From NCBI RefSeq assembly GCF_008831155.1, contig NZ_WBKB01000001.1, positions 372,001 to 436,000 of the forward strand: 64,000 bases of DNA. Direction: 5' to 3'. Position 1 is the stretch's first letter. Every line of letters begins with the position of its first letter. Positions 1 through 9,087 of the stretch are shown in pieces. The notes under the pieces were generated by a model. The model ran no database searches, was not told where the DNA came from, and saw only the letters and a program-made list of their open reading frames with translations. Source of the DNA: Gulosibacter chungangensis (GTDB lineage Bacteria > Actinomycetota > Actinomycetes > Actinomycetales > Microbacteriaceae). Position numbers and translations under genes: made by a program.

Positions 1-62
1 TCCCGATTGGCGGGGTGACGTGCCAAGAAATGTCCTCAAGTCGGTGTGCAACGGTGGTGTCT

Positions 63-90
63 GGGCGAGGCGCCCAAAGGCACCTCGCCC
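63..90 (-). terminator. Hairpin downstream of tRNA-Ser
   Basis: An 8 bp perfect inverted repeat (GGGCGAGG at 63-70, CCTCGCCC at 83-90) with an inner GCC/GGC pairing lies just past the 3' end of the tRNA gene. No U-tract follows, which is common for actinobacterial hairpin terminators. It could instead be a processing stem. Confidence 0.5.
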
Positions 91-99
91 ATCACTGTG

Positions 100-184
100 C
101 GGAGGGCGTGGGATTCGAACCCACGGGACATTGCTGCCCACTGGTTTTCAAGACCAGCTCCATCGGCCGCTCGGACAGCCCTCC
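100..184 (-). tRNA. tRNA-Ser (anticodon UGA)
   Basis: The minus strand folds as a class II tRNA. It has a 7 bp acceptor stem (GGAGGGC/GCCCTCC), a five-pair anticodon stem CTGGT/ACCAG around the loop CTTGAAA with anticodon TGA, a long variable arm and a T-loop GGTTCGAATCC. The discriminator base is G, as expected for tRNA-Ser. The CCA end is not encoded. It reads UCA and wobble codons and is served by the SerRS encoded at 1212-2474. Confidence 0.95.
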
Positions 185-335
185 CGACCAAGCAACAATT
201 CGATAACGAATTACTTGGCTGCGCACAATAGTAGCGGAGTTCTTCCGGAAGAACCGAACGAATCCTGAGCGCCATTGTGCAAGCTTCCAGTGTAAAGGGA
301 ATCTCGCTCCCGAACCAGAGTTTCTCACCTCAGAA

Positions 336-385
336 GTGAGATCACACGCGGCAGATGTGAGATCACTCGCCGGATGCGAGATCAC
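336..385. repeat. Three spaced copies of GTGAGATCAC
   Basis: GTGAGATCAC occurs at 336-345 and 357-366, and the variant GCGAGATCAC at 376-385. The spacing is 21 and 19 bp, about two helical turns. Each copy has inverted GTGA/TCAC halves, which suggests a repeated protein-binding site. The array lies between the 3' end of the HAD phosphatase gene and tRNA-Ser. The rest of the 185-389 gap shows no other feature. Confidence 0.5.
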
Positions 386-389
386 ACGC

Positions 390-1202
390 CTAGCCCGGAA
401 TCTTCGCGAGCGCCTTCGCCAAACCCTCGTGATAGAAGTCCGTGGTCAGCTCGTTGCCCGCGTCAATCACTTCCTGGGGCGCATTACCCATCGCAACCCC
501 GCGACCACCGCCGGCAGCCGCCCATTGCAGCATCTCAATATCATTGCGGCCATCCCCCGCCACAAACACGCGGTCTCGGGCGATTCCGTGTGACTCGCGC
601 ACTCGTTCCAGGGCAGTTCCCTTATTGACCCCGTCCGGAGCAATATCGAGCCAGGCCGTCCAGCCCACCGAATAACTCACCGAGTGCAGCCCCGACTTTT
701 CGATATTCGCGAGGAACTCTTCAATGGTCTGGTCCGGTGAGACCACCACGAGGCGGGTCACCGGCTCCTTCGCGAGGTCCGCAAAGGGCACCTCGATTCC
801 CTGCGCCTCGAAGGTTCCTTCCGGGAAGCGACCCGAGTAGCGATAGATCCCATCCGAGCCTTCGACCGCGAAGCGGGCATCCCGCAGCACCCCGCTGAGC
901 GCCTCGAGCGCCCCAGAGGGGTCGAAGGTCTCGACCCAGCGAGCCGCATAGCCTCGCGCATCCGCCGCATCCTTCTCGAGCGTCATGGCGCCGTTTGCCG
1001 ACACGACATATTTCGGCTCAATTCCGAGCCGCTCGCGCACCGGCAGGGTGTCGCGAGCGGAACGCCCGGTCGCAAGCATCACCTCGTGACCGGCCGCAAC
1101 GAGCCGGTCAATCTCACGATGCGTGGCATCGGGGATCTCCCCGTCCACATCCAAGATGGTGCCGTCAATATCGAGTGCGATGAGCCAGGGGTCGGTGGTC
1201 AT
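390..1202 (-). CDS. Cof-type HAD-superfamily phosphatase
   Basis: Predicted cytosolic sugar-phosphate or nucleotide phosphatase of the Cof / HAD-IIB family, 270 aa, which is the usual length. Motif I, DIDGTI, is at about residues 10-15 with both nucleophile aspartates. The motif II region ATGRSARD follows near residue 46. The C-terminal motif IV, AGDGRNDIEML, is followed by GVAMGNA, both typical of Cof proteins. The gene starts 9 nt after the serS stop codon on the same strand, so it is probably co-transcribed with serS. The substrate cannot be read from the sequence. Confidence 0.9.
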   Translation of the reverse strand: MTTDPWLIALDIDGTILDVDGEIPDATHREIDRLVAAGHEVMLATGRSARDTLPVRERLGIEPKYVVSANGAMTLEKDAADARGYAARWVETFDPSGALEALSGVLRDARFAVEGSDGIYRYSGRFPEGTFEAQGIEVPFADLAKEPVTRLVVVSPDQTIEEFLANIEKSGLHSVSYSVGWTAWLDIAPDGVNKGTALERVRESHGIARDRVFVAGDGRNDIEMLQWAAAGGGRGVAMGNAPQEVIDAGNELTTDFYHEGLAKALAKIPG

Positions 1203-1211
1203 TGTGCTTGC

Positions 1212-2474
1212 TTATTCCTTCGGCAGCAGTATCTCTTGACCGCCCAGATACGGGCGGAGGGCTTCTGGGACCAGCACCGAACCGTCGGCCTGCTGGTGGG
1301 TTTCGAGCACGGCCACGAGCCAGCGCGTGGTCGCGATCGTGCCGTTCAGGGTCGCGACCGGATGCGCTTTGCCGTCTTCCCCGCGGGCCCGGATGCCGAG
1401 GCGGCGGGCCTGGAAGGTCGTGCAGTTCGAGGTGGAAGTAAGTTCGCGATACGTGCCCTGGGTCGGCACCCAGGCCTCGACGTCGTATTTACGCGCGGCC
1501 GAGGAACCGAGGTCGCCCGCCGCAGTGTCAATCACGCGGTAGTGGAGGCCCAGCGCCTGCATCATCTCTTCCTGCCAGCCGAGCAGGCGTGCGTGCTCTT
1601 CCGCCGCCTGAGCGGGGTCGGTGTAGACGAACATTTCGACCTTATTGAACTGGTGCGTGCGGATGATGCCGCGGGTGTCCTTCCCCGCCGAACCCGCTTC
1701 GCGGCGGTAGCAGGTGGACCAGCCCACGTAGCGCAGCGGCTCACTCACGTCGATAATCTCGTCGGCGTGGTAGCCCGCGAGCGCAACCTCGCTGGTCCCA
1801 GTGAGGTAGAGGTCATCCGCAGGCAGGTTGTAGACCTCGTCGGCGTGCTCGCCGAGGAAGCCGGTACCGCGCATGATTTCGGGCTTCACGAGGGTCGGCG
1901 GGGTGAGCATCACAAAGCCGTTCGAAATCGCCTTGTTCAACCCCAGCTGCATAATCGCGAGTTCCAGCTGCGCACCAATACCGCGCAGGAAGCTGAATCG
2001 AGTGCCCGAAACCTTCGCCCCGCGAGTCATATCAATCGCGCCGAGCAACTCACCGATTTCGAGGTGATCGCGCGGCTCAAAATCGAACTCGGACTTATCC
2101 CCCTCGTGACGCAGCACCACGAAGTCGTCCTCGCCACCGGCCGGCACTTCGTCCAGCACGATGTTCTCGATTTTCATGACCGCCGTGGTGAAGGCTTCTT
2201 CTGCATCGTTAGCCGCGGCCTGTGCATCCTTCACCTGCTGCGCGAGATCCTGCACGGCCGCGAGCAGGGCCGGGCGCTCATCCTTCGACGCCTTGCCGAT
2301 CTCCTTCGACTTCGCCTTCTGCTCGGCACGCAGTGACTCGAAGTGCTGCAATGCCTCACGGCGGGCAAGGTCGGCCGCAACCGCAGCATCAACCGTCGCC
2401 GGATCGTTGCCGCGAGCCTGCTGGGAGGCCTTAACGAGTTCGGGCTGGTCACGAAGGAGCTGAACGTCAATCAC
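1212..2474 (-). CDS. serS: Seryl-tRNA synthetase
   Basis: Charges tRNA-Ser with serine in the cytosol. The 420 aa from the GTG at 2474 match the family length. An N-terminal coiled-coil arm (about residues 30-100, rich in Arg, Glu and Ala) is followed by the class II core with motif 2 ([15 protein letters not shown]) and motif 3 ([15 protein letters not shown]). The GTG start is preferred because the protein then opens with [13 protein letters not shown], as SerRS proteins do. A TACCAT box (2481-2486, minus strand) lies 6 nt upstream, suggesting a leaderless transcript. It is divergent from the lipid kinase gene and has tRNA-Ser nearby. Confidence 0.96.
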   Translation of the reverse strand: MIDVQLLRDQPELVKASQQARGNDPATVDAAVAADLARREALQHFESLRAEQKAKSKEIGKASKDERPALLAAVQDLAQQVKDAQAAANDAEEAFTTAVMKIENIVLDEVPAGGEDDFVVLRHEGDKSEFDFEPRDHLEIGELLGAIDMTRGAKVSGTRFSFLRGIGAQLELAIMQLGLNKAISNGFVMLTPPTLVKPEIMRGTGFLGEHADEVYNLPADDLYLTGTSEVALAGYHADEIIDVSEPLRYVGWSTCYRREAGSAGKDTRGIIRTHQFNKVEMFVYTDPAQAAEEHARLLGWQEEMMQALGLHYRVIDTAAGDLGSSAARKYDVEAWVPTQGTYRELTSTSNCTTFQARRLGIRARGEDGKAHPVATLNGTIATTRWLVAVLETHQQADGSVLVPEALRPYLGGQEILLPKE

Positions 2475-2480
2475 AACGCC

Positions 2481-2521
2481 ATGGTAGCCGCCAGCGACAA
2501 CGCAGTTCTTGAAATTAGGAT
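2481..2521. promoter_or_regulatory. Divergent leaderless promoters for serS and the lipid kinase
   Basis: On the minus strand a TACCAT -10 box (2486-2481) sits 6 nt before the serS GTG. On the plus strand a TAGGAT -10 box (2516-2521) sits 6 nt before the kinase ATG. Both arrangements predict transcription starting at the start codon. The whole divergent gap is only 53 bp, so -35 contacts of the two promoters must overlap. Confidence 0.55.
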
Positions 2522-2527
2522 GCAGGT

Positions 2528-3502
2528 ATGTCGCCACGCGCAGCAGTGATCGCGAACCCAAGCAAAGTTGACCTCGGTCGGCTTCGTCGCTCACTCCCCA
2601 AATACGAGCAGGTCTACGGATGGGATTCCTCCCTCATCCTCGAAACCACCCCGGAGGATGTCGGCCACGGCCAAACACGCGAAGCGCTCGCCGCCGGAGT
2701 CGACCTGGTGATCGTCGTGGGCGGTGACGGCACGGTTCGAGTGGCCGTCGAGCAGCTCGCCGGCACCGGCATCCCGCTTGGCATCGTGCCCGCCGGCACC
2801 GGGAACCTCCTGGCCCGCAATCTCGGCCTGGATGCATTTTCGTTCGCTCGCGCGCTCCACGTTGCCTTCAACGGTCACGATCGACACATCGACCTCGGTC
2901 AGGCGGAAGTCGAGCGCCCCGAAGGCGAACACGAGACCTTTGTCTTCGCAGTAATTTCTGGCATCGGGGTGGATGCGGGGATGATCACGCACACCGATGA
3001 CGACCTGAAGCAGCGGATCGGTTGGCCGGCGTATATCGGCGGCATCCTGAAATGGATGATCGGCTCCGGTGCCTTCAATATTCGCTACCGAGTCGGTGCG
3101 GGACGCACCTGGGGTTCACGCGCATCCAGTGTCATGGTTGGGAATTGCGGGCTCCTCACCGGCGGAGTTCGGCTTATTCCCGACGCCGAACTCGACGACG
3201 GCAAGCTCGACATGGTGATCATGCGGCCGCGCGGACCGATGGGGTGGGCCGCGGTCGGCGCCGGAGTGATTGCTCGCGGGGTCGCCAAACAGTTCCGCGC
3301 GATTTCACGTCGGTTCAAAGTTCGGGGCCCACTCGGGCCACGGAAACTTCGCGTGCTCAGTTATTATCAGGACCCGGAGCTCACCTTCCGCATCGATTCG
3401 ACCCCGGAACCTTTCCAGATCGACGGGGATGCGGTCGGCGAGATTGTCGCGGCCCGCGTGACGGTGCTGCCGGAATCCCTCACCGTACGCGTGGCTCGTT
3501 AG
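2528..3502 (+). CDS. Diacylglycerol/sphingosine kinase-family lipid kinase
   Basis: Member of the DAGK catalytic-domain family (DgkB/YegS-like), 324 aa, which phosphorylates a lipid such as diacylglycerol at the inner membrane face. The nucleotide-binding loop [12 protein letters not shown] is near residue 62. [17 protein letters not shown] follows near residue 85, matching the GGDGT and GTGNDxAR-type motifs. The C-terminal half is the beta-sandwich domain ending in FQIDGDAVG. The ATG is 6 nt after a TAGGAT box, indicating a leaderless mRNA. It converges on pheA across a palindromic repeat. The exact lipid substrate is not determined by sequence. Confidence 0.9.
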   Translation: MSPRAAVIANPSKVDLGRLRRSLPKYEQVYGWDSSLILETTPEDVGHGQTREALAAGVDLVIVVGGDGTVRVAVEQLAGTGIPLGIVPAGTGNLLARNLGLDAFSFARALHVAFNGHDRHIDLGQAEVERPEGEHETFVFAVISGIGVDAGMITHTDDDLKQRIGWPAYIGGILKWMIGSGAFNIRYRVGAGRTWGSRASSVMVGNCGLLTGGVRLIPDAELDDGKLDMVIMRPRGPMGWAAVGAGVIARGVAKQFRAISRRFKVRGPLGPRKLRVLSYYQDPELTFRIDSTPEPFQIDGDAVGEIVAARVTVLPESLTVRVAR

Positions 3503-3507
3503 TCGCG

Positions 3508-3563
3508 TTTCGATACGCTTCGCTACTCAACGATCGACGGCCGAGTAGACGAAGTCGTATCGA
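3508..3563. repeat. REP-like palindromic element, copy 1 (likely bidirectional terminator)
   Basis: The arms are TTTCGATACGCTTCGCTACT (from 3508) and GAGTAGACGAAGTCGTATCGA (3543-3563). They form a long imperfect inverted repeat between the convergent lipid kinase and pheA genes. Related sequences (TTCGATACG...CTACTCA and CTGAGTAG...GTATCGAA) occur at 10196-10303 and inside the coding sequence at 26247-26413, defining a dispersed repeat family. Confidence 0.75.
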
Positions 3564-3569
3564 GGCACG

Positions 3570-4529
3570 CTAGCGGACCAACCCGTCCAACCAGTCCTGT
3601 GCTTGCGCATAGTGCGCATCCGAATAGGACGGATCCACCGCCACCGGCGAAGGCACCGCGCGCGGATACGAACCGAGGAATTTCACCGAGGGACTGTAGC
3701 GACGTAAGCCGAGCAGCGCATCCGACACCCGCGCATCCTCGAGGTGGCCGTCGAGATCAATCACGAAGCGATAGCGGCCGGGGCTTTCGGGAATCGGCCG
3801 CGAGGTAATCATTGAAAGGTTGATGCCGCGCGCGGCGAACTGCTCAAGCATCGAGAGCAAGCCACCCGGCCGCTCTTCCGGCAGCGTGACGATGATCGAG
3901 GTTTTATCGCTGCCGGTGCGTGCGGGTAGATCGGTGCGCGTGGTGACGAGCAAGAACCGGGTGCGTGCGATCGAAGAGTCCTGAATGTCTTCCGCAACGA
4001 TTTCCACATCGAAGTGGTCCTGAATCGTCGGCGGGGTGATCGCCGCATCTGCGAGCCCGTCTTCCTCGAACAGCTGGCGCGCGCTTGCCACATTCGAAGA
4101 AGCCTGCACATAGAGGTGGTCCGGGAGCGTGCGGTGCAGGAACTTCCGGCACTGGCCATACGCGACCGGATGCGCCGCGATGGTTTCGATATCGCGCAGC
4201 GACTTCCCGGGCCGGACAGCGAGCACGAAGCGAATCGGCACGACATACTCGCCAAAGATGCGCAGCCCGTCCATCGTGGCCAGCGCATCCTGCGTCGCAG
4301 TCACGCCGCCCTCAACCGAATTTTCGATCGCGACCATCGCCGCGAACGACCGGCCCTGCTGCACATCCATGAGCGCCTCGAGGACATTCGTGACCGGCTT
4401 CCAGTGCTTCCCCTTGGCCTCGGGAGCGAGCTTCAGCGCCGCCTCGGTAAAGGTTCCTGCCGGCCCCAAGAACGAGACAGTCTCGGACGCATTCGGGGAT
4501 GCGGCGGGCGGCGTTTCGATTTCGCTCAT
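3570..4529 (-). CDS. pheA: Prephenate dehydratase
   Basis: Converts prephenate to phenylpyruvate in phenylalanine biosynthesis. It is a monofunctional dehydratase of 319 aa with no chorismate mutase domain. The N-terminal periplasmic-binding-like catalytic domain opens with SFLGPAGTFTEAAL and contains NSVEGGV and ARTRFLLVT, the TRF catalytic motif. The C-terminal ACT domain holds SMITSRPIPESPGRYRFV, the ESRP-type phenylalanine-binding site, so feedback inhibition is expected. The start at 4529 lies 7 nt after a TAGGGT box (4537-4542), better than the in-frame ATG 36 nt further upstream. Confidence 0.95.
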   Translation of the reverse strand: MSEIETPPAASPNASETVSFLGPAGTFTEAALKLAPEAKGKHWKPVTNVLEALMDVQQGRSFAAMVAIENSVEGGVTATQDALATMDGLRIFGEYVVPIRFVLAVRPGKSLRDIETIAAHPVAYGQCRKFLHRTLPDHLYVQASSNVASARQLFEEDGLADAAITPPTIQDHFDVEIVAEDIQDSSIARTRFLLVTTRTDLPARTGSDKTSIIVTLPEERPGGLLSMLEQFAARGINLSMITSRPIPESPGRYRFVIDLDGHLEDARVSDALLGLRRYSPSVKFLGSYPRAVPSPVAVDPSYSDAHYAQAQDWLDGLVR

Positions 4530-4591
4530 AGGTTCCACCCTAAACGGCCCGCCGACAGGCAGCATTCAATGAATATTGCGAAACTTATTCC

Positions 4592-6220
4592 ATGCATGAA
4601 CGAGCAGGCACTGTCGCCAGACCCCAGGATCTTATTGATGTCGACCAGCTGATCGGCGCGTACTACCGAAACGTGCCCGATGTGTCTGACCCCGCCCAGC
4701 GCGTGGCGTTCGGAACCTCCGGCCACCGCGGCTCGAGTTTCAAGAGCTCGTTTAACGAACAGCACATCAAGGCGATCACCCAAGCCATCGTTGAATACCG
4801 TGCCTCGCAGAAGATTCGCGGGCCGCTGTTCATCGGTCGCGACACGCACGCGCTGAGCGACCCGGCAGAAAAAACCGCACTGGATGTCCTAGCCGGCAAT
4901 GGCGTGAAGGTGCTGGCCGACTCGCGCGGTTCCTGGGTGCCAACTCCGGCGCTGTCGCGCGCGATCATCGTGCACAACAACAATCGCGATAACACCGAGC
5001 TCGCCGACGGCATCATCATCACCCCGAGCCACAACCCGCCCGAAGACGGTGGCTTCAAGTACAACCCGCCGCACGGCGGCCCGGCGGACTCCGACGCAAC
5101 CACCTGGATCGAGAACCGCGCCAATGAACTCATTGCTGGCGGCCTCGAGGGCGTGCGCGAGGTCAACTCCGACAACCGCATTGGCACCTATGATTTCCGC
5201 GCCGCCTACGTGCGGGATCTCGCAAAGGTCATCGACTTCGAAGCTATCCAGCGCGCCGGCGTGCGCATCGGCGCCGACCCGCTCGGTGGTTCCAGCGTCG
5301 AATACTGGCAGCTGATCGGTGAAACCTACGGCATTGACCTGACGGTGGTGAATCCGAACGTCGACCCCCGCTGGCCGTTCATGACGCTGGACTGGGACGG
5401 CAAAATCCGCATGGACCCGTCCTCCCCCGCGGCGATGGCCTCGGTGCTCGCGCACAAGGATGACTACGACATCCTCACCGGCAACGACGCGGATGCGGAC
5501 CGTCACGGCATCGTGACCCCGTCAAGTGGCCTAATGAACCCGAACCACTACCTCGCCGTGGCCATCGACTACCTCGCCACGAACCGGCCGGAATGGCCCC
5601 GCGGCGCGGGCATCGGCAAAACGCTCGTCTCGAGTTCGATGATCGACCGGGTCGTGAAGTCACTGCGGCGCAACCTCGTGGAGGTCCCGGTTGGCTTCAA
5701 GTGGTTCGTGCCGGGGCTGATGGACGGCTCAATTCTCTTCGGCGGGGAGGAGTCGGCGGGCGCTTCCTTCGTGCAGTTTGACGGTTCCACGTGGACGACC
5801 GATAAGGACGGCATCCTGCTGGCGCTACTCGCTGCTGAGATCGTCGCGGTGACCGGCAAGACGCCCGCGCATCGCTATCAGGAACTCACCGAGCAGTTCG
5901 GGAACCCGGCCTATCAGCGCGTGGATGCGCCAGCCACCCCGGCCCAGAAGGCGGTGCTGAAGAAGCTATCTGGCGACAGCATTACTGCCACCGAGCTCGC
6001 CGGAGAGCCGATTCTTGCGAAACTCTCAAATGCTCCGGGCAACAATGCCGCGATCGGTGGGGTCAAGGTTGTCACCGAGAACGCCTGGTTCGCGGCCCGG
6101 CCCTCCGGCACGGAGGACGTCTATAAGATTTACGCGGAATCCTTCAACGGTCCGGATCACCTCGCGATCGTGCAGGCCGAGGCCAAGGCGATTGTGGATG
6201 CGGCGCTGGCGGCCGAGTAG
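4592..6220 (+). CDS. pgm: Phosphoglucomutase (alpha-D-glucose phosphate-specific)
   Basis: Interconverts glucose-1-phosphate and glucose-6-phosphate, linking glycolysis to glycogen, trehalose and cell-wall precursor synthesis. The 542-aa protein has the family features in order: GTSGHRGSSF near residue 44, the phosphoserine loop ITPSHNPPEDGGFKYNPP near residue 136, the metal loop DADADRHG near residue 298, the sugar-binding loop GGEESAGASF near residue 380, and the C-terminal phosphate-binding RPSGTEDVYK. It is full length. It is divergent from pheA and converges on the zinc-ribbon gene across two strong hairpins. Confidence 0.96.
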   Translation: MHERAGTVARPQDLIDVDQLIGAYYRNVPDVSDPAQRVAFGTSGHRGSSFKSSFNEQHIKAITQAIVEYRASQKIRGPLFIGRDTHALSDPAEKTALDVLAGNGVKVLADSRGSWVPTPALSRAIIVHNNNRDNTELADGIIITPSHNPPEDGGFKYNPPHGGPADSDATTWIENRANELIAGGLEGVREVNSDNRIGTYDFRAAYVRDLAKVIDFEAIQRAGVRIGADPLGGSSVEYWQLIGETYGIDLTVVNPNVDPRWPFMTLDWDGKIRMDPSSPAAMASVLAHKDDYDILTGNDADADRHGIVTPSSGLMNPNHYLAVAIDYLATNRPEWPRGAGIGKTLVSSSMIDRVVKSLRRNLVEVPVGFKWFVPGLMDGSILFGGEESAGASFVQFDGSTWTTDKDGILLALLAAEIVAVTGKTPAHRYQELTEQFGNPAYQRVDAPATPAQKAVLKKLSGDSITATELAGEPILAKLSNAPGNNAAIGGVKVVTENAWFAARPSGTEDVYKIYAESFNGPDHLAIVQAEAKAIVDAALAAE

Positions 6221-6263
6221 CGCCAGGGCCGGATAACACCAGCGCCGAGTAGCCCAACGAGAA

Positions 6264-6310
6264 TTGGCGCGTGGATGCAGGGCACCTTCGGGTGCGCATC
6301 CACGCGCCAA
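6264..6310. terminator. Bidirectional hairpin, 15 bp perfect stem
   Basis: TTGGCGCGTGGATGC at 6264-6278 pairs perfectly with 6296-6310. An inner GCACC/GGTGC stem is closed by a TTCG tetraloop. It lies between the convergent pgm and zinc-ribbon genes and is self-complementary on both strands. Confidence 0.8.
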
Positions 6311-6329
6311 TGTCGTTACTGGCGTCGCG

Positions 6330-6383
6330 AACTGCCTCGAGCTGGCCGATTCGCAATAGCAGACCGGCCAGCTCGAGGCAGTT
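6330..6383. terminator. Second hairpin, 18 bp perfect stem
   Basis: An 18 bp arm starting AACTGCCTCGAG (6330-6347) is repeated inverted at 6366-6383 around an 18 nt loop. It lies directly after the first hairpin, before the 3' end of the minus-strand zinc-ribbon gene, and is probably its terminator. Confidence 0.75.
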
Positions 6384-6413
6384 GACGGTTCGGGCTAGTT
6401 AACTGGGCCTGAG

Positions 6414-8810
6414 CTAGTTGACCGGTTGGAGCTCAAACTGCGGTTCGGAGGCCGTGTCGCCGTTGGTCTCCACGCCCGAATTGAATTCGAGCGAGAAGGA
6501 TGCGCCCGAGCTGTTTTCGCAGCTCACACCGGTCGAGTAGTTGATCGAGCAGGTGTAGTCCCCCGCCTCGACGGGCTCGTCATACGCCAGTACCTCACCG
6601 CCACCGAGGTTGCTGGTCAGGCAGGGCCAGGTAATACCCTCTTCGTTGACGCCGACTGCGACTCCGGCGCCACCACCGCTCGTGCAGGCTTCATCGGGAG
6701 TGCTGAAGTTCTGCTGCAGGATCTGGCACGCGGCACCACCCTCGGGAGTGATCTGGCACCGTAGATTGCCGGATCCCGACTGGAAGGTCACCGGTTCAAA
6801 GTCAGCCGGTGCCTGCGTCTCGGGCTCTTGGGTCTCAGGGTCCTCATTCGGCTCCGGATCCGCTGGCTGCTCGGCGGTCTCCTCACCCTGCTGCTGCGTC
6901 TCATCCGCAACCGGGGTCTCCTCGTCGCCACCACGGAACAGTCCGCTGATCGCGAAGGCACCCACAATCACAACCACCGCGGCCACCGCGGCAATCAGGA
7001 TCGTCCTCAGCCCCTTCTTGCGTTGCTCGGAGTCACCACTCGAGCCGCCCCTGCCACTTCCGGAACCACTCCCAGCGCCACCGCCGAGGCCGAAGTCATA
7101 GCCCGGCCCCGGTGCGCTCGAGGCTCCGGCCGCCGCGCCCGCAGCGGCCGACCCGGCAGCGGCAGACCCCGCACCAGACTCATACCGATTCCGTGGCTCT
7201 GCCGTCTGCAGCGGCCTCGTTTCATCATCGAGTTCATCGCCGAAGGGCCAGAAATCCTCTTCTTGATCGACTGCCGCCTGGTTAGCGTCGGCTTGGTCAG
7301 TACCGGCTTGGTCGGAGCCGGTCGGTCGCGAACGACGAGCCGTCTCAGGTGTCGTCGCCTCGGTCACGAACGGCGAGCTAAACGGTGAGCTGCGTTCCGC
7401 CTCTGCACCATCTGCCGAGGACACCGGGCTGGGCTCAGTGTCAGGTGCCGGTGGCGTCGGCGCGGTCGGAGGGACTGGCGCCGCCGGAATTACTGAGGGC
7501 TGCCCATTTGGTTCATCCGCCGACGCAAAGTCAGCGTTGAGCGGCGGCAACGAAGGCATGCCCTGCCGGTTACCGGGAGCCGCGGGCGTGGTGCCATAAA
7601 ACTCGGCCGCGCGCTGTTGCGCCTGACGCTCCGCGTCAGATGCCGGCGACGGCGTCGGAGCATCCTGCTGACGCGGCGGTAGCGGCACGATCCCGGTCTG
7701 ATCAAACCCATCCGTGAGGATCGGCCGGTCCGCTGGATCATTATCGAGACCGGTGATCAGCTGCGTAAATGTCGCGTCGTCCGGGTCTGAGGGAACGTTT
7801 GCTGACGGGTTAGGAGTTGTTGACGGGTTCGAGTTTGCCGGTGCAATCCATGCGAGCGGGTCGTTCTGCGCGGGCTGACCCTGTGCGGGCTGGCCCTGCG
7901 CTGGCTGACCCTGCGAAGGCTGGCCGAAACCGCCGACACCCGGCGCCCCTGCCCCCTGGCCCTGAGGCTGTTGCTGAGCTCGTTCGCGCGCCGCTTGCTG
8001 GTCTTGGAGCGCCTTCACCTGGGCCGCACGCTGCTCGGCCGCACGACGTTCGCGCTCGGCCTGCTCCTGTCGGGCGCGCTGCTGCGCGGCAAGCTGCTCC
8101 CGCTCGGCTTGCTCGCGTTGGGCCTGCTCGCGCTGAGCTTGTTCACGCAGGGCCTGCTCGCGCTGAGCTTGTTCACGAGCTGCTTGTTCTTGGGCCGCGC
8201 GCTGTTCAGCCTCGCGACGCTGTTCCGCTTCGCGGTGCTGCTCAGCCTCGCGACGCAAAACAGCCTCTCGCTCTTGCTGGGCCTCGCGCTCAAGCCGGGC
8301 CTGCGCATCCAACTGGGCCTGCGCATCCCGCTGAGACTGATCGTTACCGGGAACATTCGCGAAGGGCGACCGTGCCGGGGCAGACGGACCCGGCTGCGCG
8401 CCCGAAGGGATATCCGCGGGCGTCGCGCTGTGCTCATCCGTGTGCTGAGGGAACAGCGGCGGCACCGAAGGCGGTGTCGGTGCTGGAGTCGATGGCGTGC
8501 CCTTCCCATTCAGGTCTGGGTTAAAGCGACGACGTGGTCGATGCGGGGCAGCCGGAATCGGGTCTTCACCCGCCACCGCAGACTTGGGGCGATATCGGCT
8601 GAAGAAGTCGTCTTCAACCTCACCGATCTGACCACTCGTCCCCAGGTCCCAGGGGTCAGGCTTGCCACCACCCGGACGGTGCGGCACCGCGTTACGGTCA
8701 TCCGGCGTTTGCGGCGTGGCGGCCTGCTGCAGTCGGGTACCGCATTCGCCACAAAATCGCTGTGACGGACTCGCTGCGGCACCGCACTGGGGACATTTCG
8801 TCATGCTCAT
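6414..8810 (-). CDS. Zinc-ribbon, Q/E/R-rich coiled-coil, single-pass membrane protein
   Basis: Uncharacterised protein of 798 aa. An N-terminal zinc ribbon (CPQCG...CGECG) is followed by about 100 disordered residues, then a long Arg/Gln/Glu/Ala coiled coil (about residues 165-280), QGQPA pentapeptide repeats and a Pro/Ala-rich stretch. One transmembrane helix (TILIAAVAAVVVIVGAF, about residue 640) leads to an acidic linker and an exported C-terminal domain. That domain has six cysteines (near RCQI, ACQI, EACTS, WPCLT, YTCSI, SCEN) and resembles DUF6636-type domains in having SGSGNLRC. The ATG at 8810 has GAGGA 4 nt upstream and gives a start just before the zinc ribbon. A signalling or envelope-scaffold role is inference. 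Confidence 0.8.
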   Translation of the reverse strand: MSMTKCPQCGAAASPSQRFCGECGTRLQQAATPQTPDDRNAVPHRPGGGKPDPWDLGTSGQIGEVEDDFFSRYRPKSAVAGEDPIPAAPHRPRRRFNPDLNGKGTPSTPAPTPPSVPPLFPQHTDEHSATPADIPSGAQPGPSAPARSPFANVPGNDQSQRDAQAQLDAQARLEREAQQEREAVLRREAEQHREAEQRREAEQRAAQEQAAREQAQREQALREQAQREQAQREQAEREQLAAQQRARQEQAERERRAAEQRAAQVKALQDQQAARERAQQQPQGQGAGAPGVGGFGQPSQGQPAQGQPAQGQPAQNDPLAWIAPANSNPSTTPNPSANVPSDPDDATFTQLITGLDNDPADRPILTDGFDQTGIVPLPPRQQDAPTPSPASDAERQAQQRAAEFYGTTPAAPGNRQGMPSLPPLNADFASADEPNGQPSVIPAAPVPPTAPTPPAPDTEPSPVSSADGAEAERSSPFSSPFVTEATTPETARRSRPTGSDQAGTDQADANQAAVDQEEDFWPFGDELDDETRPLQTAEPRNRYESGAGSAAAGSAAAGAAAGASSAPGPGYDFGLGGGAGSGSGSGRGGSSGDSEQRKKGLRTILIAAVAAVVVIVGAFAISGLFRGGDEETPVADETQQQGEETAEQPADPEPNEDPETQEPETQAPADFEPVTFQSGSGNLRCQITPEGGAACQILQQNFSTPDEACTSGGGAGVAVGVNEEGITWPCLTSNLGGGEVLAYDEPVEAGDYTCSINYSTGVSCENSSGASFSLEFNSGVETNGDTASEPQFELQPVN
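7855..7925 (-). repeat. 15-bp tandem repeats encoding QGQPA
   Basis: Four degenerate 15 bp units, with GGCTGACCCTG and GGCTGGCCCTG as recurring cores, encode consecutive QGQPA-like pentapeptides in the disordered part of the zinc-ribbon protein. The tract is a likely site of copy-number variation. Confidence 0.6.
8121..8177 (-). repeat. 30-bp direct repeat in the coiled-coil coding region
   Basis: A 27 bp sequence starting GGCCTGCTCGCGCTG occurs at 8121-8147 and again at 8151-8177, one 30 bp unit apart. It encodes repeated EQAQREQA-type decapeptides of the coiled coil. Confidence 0.65.
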
Positions 8811-9087
8811 CACTTCCTCAAGTGCCGTGACTGGGCAGTATTCGCGGGCGTCACGGCCAGGTATTGCCACAAATTTACCCGGCGCTGAAGCAATTTGCCC
8901 GTTCAAGCGCCCAGCTCACCACCGCCAACAGCCATTTCCAAGCCTCGCGGGGCCCGCAGCACCGGCAAGTTCGCAATCACCGAGTTCGCGAGCGGCGGAA
9001 CCTCGACGCCCCGAAACACGCAAAAACCACGCACCAGTCGCCCCAAAATCACGGCAAAGATTCAAACTGGCTGCCTAGGTTGGCGAC

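Noticed and set aside
100-384. Small protein genes overlapping tRNA-Ser.
   Set aside because: These frames overlap the tRNA and lack ribosome-binding sites or recognisable protein features.
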